The notes beneath the pieces were generated by a model that was not told the origin of the DNA, did not search any database, and was given only the letters and a program-made list of their open reading frames with translations. This document shows positions 1-8,191 of a stretch of DNA of 64,000 nt, in pieces. The stretch's first letter is position 1. Each line of letters begins with the position of its first letter. The position numbers were made by a program, and so were the translations under genes. The stretch comes from Paenibacillus caui (GTDB lineage Bacteria; Bacillota; Bacilli; Paenibacillales; Paenibacillaceae): assembly GCF_019904135.1 (NCBI RefSeq), contig NZ_JAIOGQ010000006.1:62001-126000 (forward strand), read 5' to 3'.

Positions 1-41
1 GAAAAACAGCCCGTTATAAATACAAATACCCCGCCCCCTGG

Positions 42-721
42 ATGCTGCGCAACATCAGGAGGCGAAGAAAGCGCCACGGAGAGAGACCGGGTTGCAAACC
101 GCTAGCCTTCACTCACTATCGAACAATAGTCGGGCCTTCCGGACCGCGAGGCTTGCAAGGCCTTCAAGGAATTCGGGGTCCTTCAGGATTGCCGGGCCCG
201 GCAGGACCACAGGGCCATCCAGGACGACAAGGACGACAAGGACCACAAGGACCACAAGGACCGGCAGGGGCTCAGGGGCAGCAAGGCCCCTCGGGCCCCC
301 GGGCTTGCAAGGTCCTGCCGGGGCTCCAGGCTCCCCAGGCCCGGCAGGACCTGAGGGGGTGCCGGGCCCTCCAGGGCCAATAGGCCCGCAAGGGCAGCCC
401 GGTGATATAATCCTCGGCGTTTCAATCACTCCGACCGTAAACAGGTATTTATATATTCCACCCGCCAACATCGACTTGGCTTTTCCCGCCTCTATACCCG
501 CAACCGAATTTTCAGATGATAGCGGAGCGGCCGTGCCCTTCTTTCAAGGACTTGGCCTAGGCAGCTGCAGCGACCTGTACATCAACGGAATCTTGCAGCC
601 GGGCGGAATATACAGCGTCTGTCCCCAGGCTCTGAATTTGAATCCGGTAGGCGGCGTCATTAACGCAGGAAAACCTGTAATTCTAAAAATTGTTGAAATA
701 ACGGCTCAGATACTTCCTTAA
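42..721 (+). CDS. Collagen-like repeat protein with DUF4183-type C-terminus, frame interrupted
   Basis: A stretch of Gly-X-Y triplets (about 123-410) is followed by a globular domain containing LYINGIL, the signature I associate with DUF4183, a domain common in surface or exosporium proteins of Bacillus and Paenibacillus. The triplets run in the frame of 42 up to about 299, then continue in the frame of 302. One extra base in the C5G3 run at 296-303 would join them into about 226 residues. The frame is open to the window edge, so the true start may lie upstream; ATG 42 has no clear ribosome site. A homopolymer sequencing error and a real phase-variable slip are both possible. Role inferred: a fibrous spore-surface or cell-surface protein, paired with the DUF4183 gene downstream. 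Confidence 0.7.
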
Positions 722-804
722 AAATGGTAATTTCCATCAAGGGAAAGGGCCTTCCATATTCAGCGTCTTCGGCATCTCATGAAGTATGGAAGGGAGGTGC
801 AAAC

Positions 805-1089
805 ATGCCTATCGTTCAACCATTTTTAAATAGCGTACGGTTTTCTTCAACGGCCTCAGCCGGAACGGGGACGGGCGCAACATTCGCCATAGCCGCAACG
901 GCGTTTACGAATGATGCCGGGGTGGCAGCTACCGCTTTTCCGGCGGCCTTTTCCTTTTACAATCTTTATCTGAACGGCATTCTTCAAACGGCCGATACTT
1001 CAAGCGTAACGACCACTTCCATTACCATTCCGGGCGGAGACGTGCTTAGCGGCGGATCTCCGGTAGTCGTGGAATTTGTCGTAACTTAA
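805..1089 (+). CDS. Small DUF4183-type protein
   Basis: A 94-residue protein rich in Ala, Thr and Ser with the LYLNGIL motif that also occurs in the C-terminal domain of the preceding collagen-like protein, so the two share a domain. ATG 805 is chosen because GGGAGGTG lies six bases upstream; the same frame is open back to 724 but without a ribosome site. No signal peptide or membrane segment is visible. The family is a spore or cell surface component of unknown biochemical role in spore formers. It ends just before a strong terminator, so the pair probably forms the end of one transcript. Confidence 0.75.
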   Translation: MPIVQPFLNSVRFSSTASAGTGTGATFAIAATAFTNDAGVAATAFPAAFSFYNLYLNGILQTADTSSVTTTSITIPGGDVLSGGSPVVVEFVVT

Positions 1090-1176
1090 CGGAAAAATTT
1101 TGGCAATTCCGCAAAGTTCGACTTAGACGTTTTGCTAAGCAGCAGTCAAGTTTCTCGGGACATGCCAGAACTGCCA

Positions 1177-1212
1177 AAAACGGATACCTCCCTTCAGGGG
1201 TATCCGTTTTTT
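1177..1212 (+). terminator. Rho-independent terminator after DUF4183 gene
   Basis: AACGGATACC (1179-1188) pairs with GGTATCCGTT (1199-1208) around a short loop and runs into a T tract. It closes the surface-protein transcript. Confidence 0.85.
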
Positions 1213-1504
1213 GTGCGAGGACGGCTTTGCCTTTTTTTTCATGCTTGCTTTACGTTGCATTTATTTTCAGGTATTTAGTACTATGGAAAAATATGTAAAG
1301 AAATATTATACTTTGGTAGGCCAAACGATGCAGGATGGTACGTTTGATTGACCGGAATATAGGAATTTGGATTCTAAAATCGAATGTAAGCGCTTTTTGT
1401 AAAAGGTGAGTCTTGTTATCAATTTCCTTTTTATGTATGATCCAGTTAAACCTAGTACACAGGGCCGAAAATTCGGTACTGCAAAGAGAGAATAGGGTGG
1501 TGAG
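1213..1504. other. Intergenic stretch without a recognised gene
   Basis: AT-rich DNA between the terminator and the histidine kinase. A short open frame on the minus strand (1306-1515) has no ribosome site or family features and is dismissed. The kinase promoter must lie here, but I cannot pick a convincing -35/-10 pair. Confidence 0.4.
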
Positions 1505-3139
1505 ATGAAAACCAAGTCAGCCCTGGAATACAGGACATGGTTATTTGCCCGTTACGGTTCGCTGTCCCTAATATCGCTTGTTTATTTAGTTGATCGTTCG
1601 AACACTTCCCTTATTACCAGGCTGGCCGTCATTGCCTTGCTTGTCCTATCCGTCAACGTAGCTGTCAGAATTTATCAGCATTGCCGCACGAGTCCGTTTG
1701 CCTTGAGGTTTGCCGTCATCATGGAGATGATCGGTGTTGTTTTGCTGCTGCTTCCGACAGGGGGAATGGACAGTCCCTTCAAGTGGTACGCGCTCAACCC
1801 ACTGATGGTTGCCTCGGAACTTCTGTCCTCGTTATTTGCCTGGAGTCTTCTTGTCAGTTATATCGGTATTATTGGCATCATTTTTTATATTTTTTTCAAT
1901 TTTGCGCCTGAAAATTTTCCTGCCTTCGCAGCAGAGAATACGGGGCTTATCGCCGCACTGGTCGTAACCGTTGTCGCCATGCAGATGATCGGCCGGATGA
2001 TCGGCGAGCTGGAGAAGGCAAATGCGCGAACCGACGAAACGCTGGAACATATCAAATCCATTTATCACATCGTAGAAACAGCAAGCCAACATGAATTTAT
2101 GAACATCGGACAAGTCATTGCGGATTGTGTCGTCAAGCTGACAAAACTGAACAAGGCGTTTTTCTGGTTCGCCCAAAGAGCGGGTGAAACCGTTCCTGCC
2201 AGCCGGCAGACCGGATGGATGTCAACGGAAGAAAGCCTCTTGTTCGCCTATTTGGAAGAACACCTGGAGGAATGGAGAAGAAACGATGAGCCTTTTTACC
2301 GGAATTTAGACGATTTTGGGGACTTTCTTTTGATGCCGGTACGGATGAATACCCGCTTTGTAGGCATGATAGGCGTTAGGCTGGAGTCCGTCGAAAGGGC
2401 GGAGGCGAGCAGGTGGCTTGCCCAGCAGCTCATTCTTCTTCAGGAGCTCAGCTCCATTATTTTAGAGCGTCATGAGCTTGTGATTACGGAGAATCGCCTG
2501 ATGATCATCAACGAACAGAACCGGATTGCCGACGAGATGCATGACAGCGTATCCCAAAGCCTGTTCGGCATTGTATATGCTGCGCATTCGCTGAAGCAGG
2601 TTTGGCGTCAGCTGACGGAAGAACAGCTTGAAGAACAAATCGATCTCATTAAAGAAAGCGCTACGATGGTTGCCAAAGATCTGCGCAAAACCATTCACAG
2701 CCTAAGCTCCAAGAAAAGCGGAGGCCAGAACTGGCTGGGGACGGTAAGAACCCATCTCAACACGCTGTCCCGGCTGAATGACGTGGAGATCGACCTTCGG
2801 GTAAGCGGGGACGATTACGGCCTGCCTTACCCTTATCAAAAGGCGCTTTTTCGCGTCATTTCGGAAGCAACCGGCAATGCTATTCGCCATGGCAAAGCCC
2901 GGCTGGTTCGCGTGGATATGTCTTTGCGGCCGGAGCTTGTCAAGCTGTCGGTTACGGACAACGGGTCCGGCTTTGAAGTTGAGCGATTACCCAAAAAGGA
3001 GAATGAAAACGGACTCGGAATGCATAATATGCGTTATTTAACCAAGTCGCTTGGAGGAGATATCAGCATATCCAGCCACGTTGGGGCGGGAACAAAAATT
3101 GAATTATCGATCCCTGTCGGCGTACTTGAATACAAATAA
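1505..3139 (+). CDS. Sensor histidine kinase, NarL/DegS type
   Basis: A 544-residue membrane sensor kinase. The N-terminal ~150 residues hold about five hydrophobic segments with little extracellular sequence. A GAF-like linker follows, then a HisKA_3 dimerisation domain with the phospho-acceptor His346 in the motif ADEMHDS, and a HATPase_c domain with N box NAIRHG, G1 box DNGSGF and G2 box GLGMHNM. The family autophosphorylates and passes phosphate to a NarL/FixJ regulator; that regulator lies 24 bp downstream. GGGTGGTGAG precedes ATG 1505. The compact membrane sensor suggests detection of a membrane or envelope cue. The position just before the EPS operon makes EPS control a reasonable guess, not a demonstrated one. 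Confidence 0.93.
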   Translation: MKTKSALEYRTWLFARYGSLSLISLVYLVDRSNTSLITRLAVIALLVLSVNVAVRIYQHCRTSPFALRFAVIMEMIGVVLLLLPTGGMDSPFKWYALNPLMVASELLSSLFAWSLLVSYIGIIGIIFYIFFNFAPENFPAFAAENTGLIAALVVTVVAMQMIGRMIGELEKANARTDETLEHIKSIYHIVETASQHEFMNIGQVIADCVVKLTKLNKAFFWFAQRAGETVPASRQTGWMSTEESLLFAYLEEHLEEWRRNDEPFYRNLDDFGDFLLMPVRMNTRFVGMIGVRLESVERAEASRWLAQQLILLQELSSIILERHELVITENRLMIINEQNRIADEMHDSVSQSLFGIVYAAHSLKQVWRQLTEEQLEEQIDLIKESATMVAKDLRKTIHSLSSKKSGGQNWLGTVRTHLNTLSRLNDVEIDLRVSGDDYGLPYPYQKALFRVISEATGNAIRHGKARLVRVDMSLRPELVKLSVTDNGSGFEVERLPKKENENGLGMHNMRYLTKSLGGDISISSHVGAGTKIELSIPVGVLEYK

Positions 3140-3163
3140 AGTTCGCTTAGGAGGCTGCTAAAG

Positions 3164-3799
3164 ATGAAAATCGTCATTGTTGATGACCATCCGCTTGTAA
3201 GGAGAGGGCTGGCTGCCGTCATATCCATGCAACCGGATGTCCAGTTCGCAGGCGAGGCGACAAACGAGCGTGAAGCTTTGGTTGTTCTTGAGACTACACG
3301 TCCGGATTTGGTGCTGCTTGATTTGAAATTGGCCGACGAATCGGGTCTCGACCTGATTGTGGCCGCCCGGAGCCGGGGGATCCGCAGCAAATTCGTTCTG
3401 TTGACCTCTTCGGCAAGCAGGGAGGATTTCAGACGGGCGGAAGAGATTCAAGTGGATGGATACGTGATGAAGGAAGCCCTACCAGAAGAACTGCTTTATG
3501 CGATTCACCTGGTGTACAAGGGAAGGAAATATTATGATCCCGGCCTCGTGATGAGCCGAATGCAGGACAATGAGATGAGCCCGGCGGATGATTTGACCCC
3601 AAAAGAGAAGGAAGTGCTCATTTCTTTGGGCCAGGGATACAGCAACCGCGAAATTGCAACAAGACTGTTTATCAGCGAATATACGGTGAAAAAGCACGTG
3701 AGTCAGATTTTGGCGAAGCTGCAAGTGGCCGATCGGACGCAGGCCGCCCTGTACGCCAATTCAATCGGACTGTGCAAATACGAAGCGACAAATTCATAA
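3164..3799 (+). CDS. NarL/FixJ-family response regulator
   Basis: A 211-residue regulator. Receiver domain at residues 1-120 with acidic pair Asp7/Asp8, phospho-acceptor Asp53 (LVLLDLKL) and the conserved Lys near residue 105. A LuxR-type helix-turn-helix follows at about residues 145-200 (LTPKEKEVL, then SEYTVKKHVSQILAKL). The ribosome site AGGAGG stands nine bases before ATG 3164. It is co-transcribed with the upstream kinase, its likely partner. Family members bind short inverted repeats as dimers, and a 7-2-7 dyad lies in the EPS promoter 230 bp downstream of this gene. A strong terminator separates it from that promoter. Confidence 0.94.
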   Translation: MKIVIVDDHPLVRRGLAAVISMQPDVQFAGEATNEREALVVLETTRPDLVLLDLKLADESGLDLIVAARSRGIRSKFVLLTSSASREDFRRAEEIQVDGYVMKEALPEELLYAIHLVYKGRKYYDPGLVMSRMQDNEMSPADDLTPKEKEVLISLGQGYSNREIATRLFISEYTVKKHVSQILAKLQVADRTQAALYANSIGLCKYEATNS

Positions 3800-3845
3800 C
3801 GCTCCTGCATCATTCGCAAACGGGCGGCAGCAAAGCATAGAAAAG

Positions 3846-3880
3846 GATGCGCGGATACGGAAATCCGCGCATTTTTTTTC
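3846..3880 (+). terminator. Terminator of the two-component operon
   Basis: TGCGCGGAT (3848-3856) pairs with ATCCGCGCA (3863-3871) around a six-base loop, followed by a run of T. It isolates the regulator pair from the EPS operon. From here to 4030 I see no gene. Confidence 0.85.
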
Positions 3881-4030
3881 AAGAATATTGGCTTTAGCTT
3901 TATTAGTTTCCGGGGTCCCCACAAGACAGGTAGTCTTCTATTTCGGCATGGTACAAAAGTATACCCTTCTCCTGCTCTCAAGTAGCAGCCACGTTTATCC
4001 GAAAGTGAAAATCAAAGTAATCCGTGGAGT

Positions 4031-4059
4031 CATGTAATCTTACATGTGAGTGCTAGAAT
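4031..4059 (+). promoter_or_regulatory. Candidate EPS operon promoter with 7-2-7 dyad
   Basis: CATGTAA (4031-4037), two bases, TTACATG (4040-4046) is a perfect inverted repeat in the 7-2-7 geometry known for NarL-class dimers. TG-C-TAGAAT (4051-4059) is a good extended -10; the expected -35 position reads CATGTA, which is poor and lies inside the dyad. The placement suits a regulator that blocks or helps polymerase. The link to the adjacent response regulator is inference. The leader to the first EPS gene would be about 85 nt. Confidence 0.5.
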
Positions 4060-4149
4060 GAGTACATAAATTGATGAAGCGATAGTTCAGGGAGGCGCCG
4101 CAGGAAGTTTTGAAGGCTGTGAGCAGGTTATGACGGAAGGGGGATACCG

Positions 4150-4893
4150 ATGGAAAAGACGATTTTGGATTATATTCAGTTAATCCAAAAGAAGCTGTGG
4201 CTTATACTCGTGTTCGTATTGATTTCCTGTACGACGACCTATTATGTGAGCCGAACGTTTGTCAAACCGGTTTATGCTGCTTCCGGCCAACTGATTGTCA
4301 ATTACATCAGCCAAACGCAGGGCAGCAACAATTTGAACGAGGTGAATGTCAGCCTGAACCTGATTCAGAGCTACAAGGAGATTATTTTATCTCCCAAAAT
4401 TATGAATGAGGTTGCTGCGAACTATCCTGAACTTGGCCTCACGGCAGGGCAGATCGCCCAAAAGCTGGAAGTCAAAACTTCGGACAAAAGCCAGATCATC
4501 AATCTCAGGGCGGAAGATGGGGATTATACGAAGGCCGCAGGCATCGTTAACGCCGTTTCCGCAACTTTTATCAAAGCCGTCCCATCGCTTATGAACTTGA
4601 ATAATGTCAAGCTGCTCACGCCTGCAGACACTGGGCACAAGCCCGAACCAGCCAATTCGGGCGTCGTCATGAACATGCTGATCAGCTTTTTTGTATCTTT
4701 GATGGTCGTTCTGGGAGCGATCGTCTTCCTTGAAAGCATCAACAGCACACTCCGGACGGAGAAGGAGGCCGAACAGTTGATCGGCGTTCCCGTTATCGCC
4801 AGCGTTCCGATGATCCGAAGAAAGCAGCTCGGCCATAAGCCGGAACAAGTAACCGGAAGAGTGGAGGAACCTTCATATGCTGTGCTTAAATGA
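4150..4893 (+). CDS. Polysaccharide co-polymerase / BY-kinase modulator (Wzz-type)
   Basis: A 247-residue membrane protein with the Wzz architecture: a first transmembrane helix at about 17-35, an extracellular segment, a Pro-containing stretch (HKPEPAN) and a second helix at about 172-195, then a short cytoplasmic tail. The family (CapA, YwqC, CpsC) sets chain length and activates the cytoplasmic BY-kinase, encoded next with a 17-bp overlap. It is the first gene of the EPS operon; GGAAGGGGG lies upstream of ATG 4150. In Bacillota the function is split over two proteins, unlike the fused proteobacterial Wzc, and that arrangement is seen here. Confidence 0.9.
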   Translation: MEKTILDYIQLIQKKLWLILVFVLISCTTTYYVSRTFVKPVYAASGQLIVNYISQTQGSNNLNEVNVSLNLIQSYKEIILSPKIMNEVAANYPELGLTAGQIAQKLEVKTSDKSQIINLRAEDGDYTKAAGIVNAVSATFIKAVPSLMNLNNVKLLTPADTGHKPEPANSGVVMNMLISFFVSLMVVLGAIVFLESINSTLRTEKEAEQLIGVPVIASVPMIRRKQLGHKPEQVTGRVEEPSYAVLK

Positions 4894-5515
4894 AAGCCTG
4901 GTAGCCGAACGCAATCCTACTTCGTCTGTTGCCGAATCCGTCAGGTCGCTGCGGGTTTATATCCGCCAGCATTTGCGCGAAAGCAAGGGAGGAACGGTGC
5001 TGCTCCTTACCTCAGCCCATGAGGGGGAAGGAAAGAGCGTCCTGGTCGCGAATTTGGCGGTGTCTTTTGCCCAGGAAGGAAGGAAGACCTGCGTGGTGGA
5101 CGGCAATTTGCGTAACCCTTCGCTGCACCTGATCTACGACCTGAATAATGGACACGGGCTTACAGATTACCTGATCGGGAATGAAGAAGCGGAGAATATT
5201 GTCCGTCCTTGCGGAACTCCCGGTTTATCCGTAATAACGGCTGGCGAAGCGCCGCCGAATCCGTCGGAGCTGCTTGGCAGCGAACGAATGGAGAAGCTGT
5301 TCGTCAAGCTGAGGCAGGAATATGAGATCATTCTGCTGGATTCCCCGAATGTGCTGGATTTTAGCGATGCGAGAGTTCTCGCGGCCCGCACCGACGGAGC
5401 CGTGCTCGTTGTGAAATACGGCAGATCGAAACGCGAGGCCGTTCGCAAAGCGAAGCAGTATATGGATCAAGCCGGAGTCAGCGTACTCGGAATCGCAATG
5501 AATCAGGTCAAATAA
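4877..5515 (+). CDS. CpsD/CapB-family tyrosine kinase-like ATPase, atypical
   Basis: A 212-residue cytoplasmic P-loop protein of the BY-kinase family. Walker A is HEGEGKS with Lys53; Walker B is ILLDSPN. The Walker A' motif reads VVDGNLR (Asp75, Asn77), where kinases usually have D-x-D-x-R, and the C-terminus stops at AMNQVK without the usual tyrosine cluster. It may therefore bind nucleotide and scaffold the co-polymerase without normal autophosphorylation cycling. ATG 4877 has GGAGG seven bases upstream and overlaps the co-polymerase gene. No Wzb/YwqE-type phosphatase gene is present in the operon, which fits reduced phospho-control. The functional reading is inference. Confidence 0.88.
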   Translation: MLCLNESLVAERNPTSSVAESVRSLRVYIRQHLRESKGGTVLLLTSAHEGEGKSVLVANLAVSFAQEGRKTCVVDGNLRNPSLHLIYDLNNGHGLTDYLIGNEEAENIVRPCGTPGLSVITAGEAPPNPSELLGSERMEKLFVKLRQEYEIILLDSPNVLDFSDARVLAARTDGAVLVVKYGRSKREAVRKAKQYMDQAGVSVLGIAMNQVK

Positions 5516-5590
5516 ACAGAAAGGGCTCGTAACAACCGTTCAGGAGAAGGCCCAATCTGTTAAAAAAACAAGTGGAGAGGGAGAAACGAA

Positions 5591-6484
5591 ATGAAGAAGG
5601 TAAAGAAGGCAATCATCCCTGCAGCAGGCCTGGGCACCCGTTTTCTGCCGGCGACCAAAGCCATGCCCAAAGAAATGCTCCCCATCATCAACAAGCCGAC
5701 CATTCAATACATTGTCGAGGAAGCGATCGAATCAGGCATTGAAGATATTATCATTGTGACCGGTAAAGGCAAGCGGGCAATCGAAGACCATTTCGACAAC
5801 GCGTTTGAGCTTGAATCCCGGCTGCTTGAAGACGGCAAGCTGGAGCTTCTGAGAGAAGTTCAGCGATCAGCCAAAGTGGATATTCACTATATTCGCCAGA
5901 AGGAGCCCAAAGGTCTCGGCCATGCCGTCTGGTGCGCACGCCGGTTTATCGGGGACGAGCCGTTTGGCGTACTCCTTGGAGACGACATTGTAACGGGACA
6001 AAAACCATGCTTGCGCCAGTTGATCGAACAGTACGAAGAAACGCAAAATTCGGTCATTGGCGTACAGGTCGTCCCGGATGAACTGACTCACCGTTATGGC
6101 ATTATCGAGCCGGATTTCCAATCGGACCGGCTGTACCGTGTTAACAATTTCGTGGAGAAGCCATCGCCAGGCACATCACCGTCCAATCTGGCCATCATGG
6201 GAAGATACGTATTCACCCCTAAAATTTTCAAATACCTGGATCTTCAGGAGAAAGGGGTGGGGGGCGAAATCCAGCTGACCGACGCGATTCAAAAGCTGAA
6301 TCAGAGCGAGCGGGTATACGCCTATAACTTCGAAGGCAGACGCTTCGATGTCGGCGAACGATTGGGGTATATTCTGACCACCCTTGAATTCGCCATGCAA
6401 AGTGAAGACTTGTGTTATCCCGTTCTGGACGCGATGGCCGAATGGATGAGCCGGATTGAGCATAGAACGCCGATGACAGGTTGA
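5591..6484 (+). CDS. galU: UTP-glucose-1-phosphate uridylyltransferase
   Basis: A 297-residue nucleotidyltransferase with the N-terminal signature [21 protein letters not shown], the family length and the conserved motifs VEKP and [11 protein letters not shown]. It makes UDP-glucose from UTP and glucose-1-phosphate in the cytoplasm. UDP-glucose feeds the UDP-glucose dehydrogenase later in the same operon and may be a direct donor for the glycosyltransferases. GGAGAGGGAG precedes ATG 5591. Its presence inside the EPS operon suggests dedicated precursor supply. Confidence 0.95.
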   Translation: MKKVKKAIIPAAGLGTRFLPATKAMPKEMLPIINKPTIQYIVEEAIESGIEDIIIVTGKGKRAIEDHFDNAFELESRLLEDGKLELLREVQRSAKVDIHYIRQKEPKGLGHAVWCARRFIGDEPFGVLLGDDIVTGQKPCLRQLIEQYEETQNSVIGVQVVPDELTHRYGIIEPDFQSDRLYRVNNFVEKPSPGTSPSNLAIMGRYVFTPKIFKYLDLQEKGVGGEIQLTDAIQKLNQSERVYAYNFEGRRFDVGERLGYILTTLEFAMQSEDLCYPVLDAMAEWMSRIEHRTPMTG

Positions 6485-6499
6485 AAGGAGATGCGATAG

Positions 6500-7207
6500 A
6501 TGAGCATGCCCAAACCTGAGCTTCCTGAGGAAATGGATTATGCCATGCCCGGCCAAAAAATGTTTTACAGGGCTTATGCCGGTCCGCGAAGCGAACATAT
6601 TGCTGCTTATCTTATCATGAAGCGGATTCTTGATATCCTGCTTTCACTCTTTGGCCTCTTAGTCACGCTTCCCGTTTTTCTGGTTGTGGCCCTGCTCATT
6701 AAGCTTGAAGATCCAAAAGGAAAGGTGTTCTTCAGGCAAACCCGGATCGGCAAGGATGAGCGTCCGTTTGAAATGTACAAATTCAGATCGATGGTCGCAA
6801 ACGCCGAGGATCTGAAGAAGGAACTGCTGGCTTTCAATGAGGTCAGCGGGGCGATGTTCAAAATGAAAAACGATCCCCGTATTACCCGGATCGGCAAATT
6901 CTTGCGCAAAACGAGCATTGACGAGCTGCCCCAGCTCTGGAATGTGCTGATCGGCAATATGAGCCTGGTCGGTCCGAGGCCGCCGCTTCCGGACGAAGTT
7001 GCGCAGTACACCGAATACCACAAACAGCGTCTTACGGTGACGCCCGGCTGCACCGGTTTTTGGCAGGTAAGCGCGCGAAACAGCGTCGGTTTTGATGAAA
7101 TGGTCCAGTTGGATCTGGCCTATATTCAGCACCGCTCTATTATGCTGGATCTCAAACTTATACTGCTGACCGGGCTTCGAATGTTTTACTCCAAAGACGC
7201 CTATTAA
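6500..7207 (+). CDS. Undecaprenyl-phosphate sugar phosphotransferase (priming enzyme)
   Basis: A 235-residue bacterial sugar transferase (PF02397 type, C-terminal half of WbaP/WcaJ). One hydrophobic N-terminal helix (about 40-65) is followed by the catalytic core: FFRQTRIG, MYKFRSM, DELPQLWNVL, MSLVGPRPP and TPGCTGFWQVSARN. It transfers a sugar-1-phosphate from a UDP sugar onto undecaprenyl phosphate, the first committed EPS step, at the inner membrane face. The short form, lacking the four-helix N-terminal domain of WcaJ, is usual in Bacillota. AAAGGAGATGCG precedes ATG 6500. Confidence 0.93.
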   Translation: MSMPKPELPEEMDYAMPGQKMFYRAYAGPRSEHIAAYLIMKRILDILLSLFGLLVTLPVFLVVALLIKLEDPKGKVFFRQTRIGKDERPFEMYKFRSMVANAEDLKKELLAFNEVSGAMFKMKNDPRITRIGKFLRKTSIDELPQLWNVLIGNMSLVGPRPPLPDEVAQYTEYHKQRLTVTPGCTGFWQVSARNSVGFDEMVQLDLAYIQHRSIMLDLKLILLTGLRMFYSKDAY

Positions 7208-7247
7208 CGATTGGATCAACCTCTTATGGAAAGTCGGGTGAGTCTGG

Positions 7248-8183
7248 ATGAATTACAATACTAACCTGCCTTCTCTCTCGATCGTGGTGTGCACCTACAA
7301 CCGTTCCGTTCTGCTGCGCAAAACGCTTGAGTCGCTGAAAAGTCTTGACGATCTGGATCGGATCGAAGTCATCGTCGTGGATAATCGTTCCACGGACGAT
7401 ACCGAAGAGGTCGTCAGGCGGTTCATCAAGCGAAACCGGCTAACGATTCAGTGCACCTACATATTTGAGGAAACTCAGGGCCTGTCGGCGGCGCGAAATG
7501 CGGGGATTGCCGCAGCGCGTGGAGAGATCGTGGCTTTTCTGGACGATGACGCGATTCCATGCCGGGAGTGGATCGTCACGATTCTGTCTTTTTTTGAGGA
7601 CAATCCGGATGTTGCCGCGATGGGCGGGAAAATCCGCCCCTTCTTCGAAAGCGAGCGGCCGAAGTGGCTGGTGGGGCCGTTTGAGCTCCCTTACACGATT
7701 GTGAATCTGGGCGATTCCGTCAAGGAATATCCGGCCTCCATGCACCCTTATGGCGCAAATATGGCGATTCGCAAAGAGGCCTTTAAAGGCGGAATGTTTC
7801 CGCTGGAGCTGGGAAGGAAGGGGAATCTGCTTCTTTCCGGCGAGGAGACGTGGCTGTTTGAGCAAATTCGCAAAGCCGGAGGGAAGATCATCTATCATCC
7901 GGACATGGAGGTGGAGCATTTCGTACCTTCAAGCCGTCTGAAAGAGGAATGGATCATCAGGCGCTATTATTTCCAGGGTATTTCGAATGGAATGAAGCGT
8001 GAAGGACTGTGGTCGACCTGCTTCCTGCTCGGCAAAACAGCCGCCAAAGCGCTGTATGTCGCCGCCAGCTCCCTGTTCGCCCGGGATGAAGCCGGGAGGC
8101 TTCTGAACAAATGCAGAATGGAAAGCATCCGCGGTACCCTCCACATTGTCCTGAACCGTGGGAGGGAGCCCGGTACGGAGTGA
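7248..8183 (+). CDS. Family 2 glycosyltransferase
   Basis: A 311-residue GT-A fold enzyme. The N-terminus LSIVVCTYNRS, the nucleotide-contact region and the metal-binding DDDAIP (about residues 98-103) are typical of GT2, followed by the ED-type acid region (SGEETWLFEQI). It extends the lipid-linked repeat unit in the cytoplasm. The C-terminal 60 residues are hydrophobic and basic, compatible with membrane association. Donor and acceptor cannot be told from sequence. Confidence 0.9.
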   Translation: MNYNTNLPSLSIVVCTYNRSVLLRKTLESLKSLDDLDRIEVIVVDNRSTDDTEEVVRRFIKRNRLTIQCTYIFEETQGLSAARNAGIAAARGEIVAFLDDDAIPCREWIVTILSFFEDNPDVAAMGGKIRPFFESERPKWLVGPFELPYTIVNLGDSVKEYPASMHPYGANMAIRKEAFKGGMFPLELGRKGNLLLSGEETWLFEQIRKAGGKIIYHPDMEVEHFVPSSRLKEEWIIRRYYFQGISNGMKREGLWSTCFLLGKTAAKALYVAASSLFARDEAGRLLNKCRMESIRGTLHIVLNRGREPGTE

Positions 8184-8191
8184 GGACCCCT

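Noticed and set aside
109-471. Minus-strand open frame across the collagen-like gene
   Set aside because: It is the shadow of the Gly-X-Y repeats, which give Pro/Gly-rich frames on both strands.
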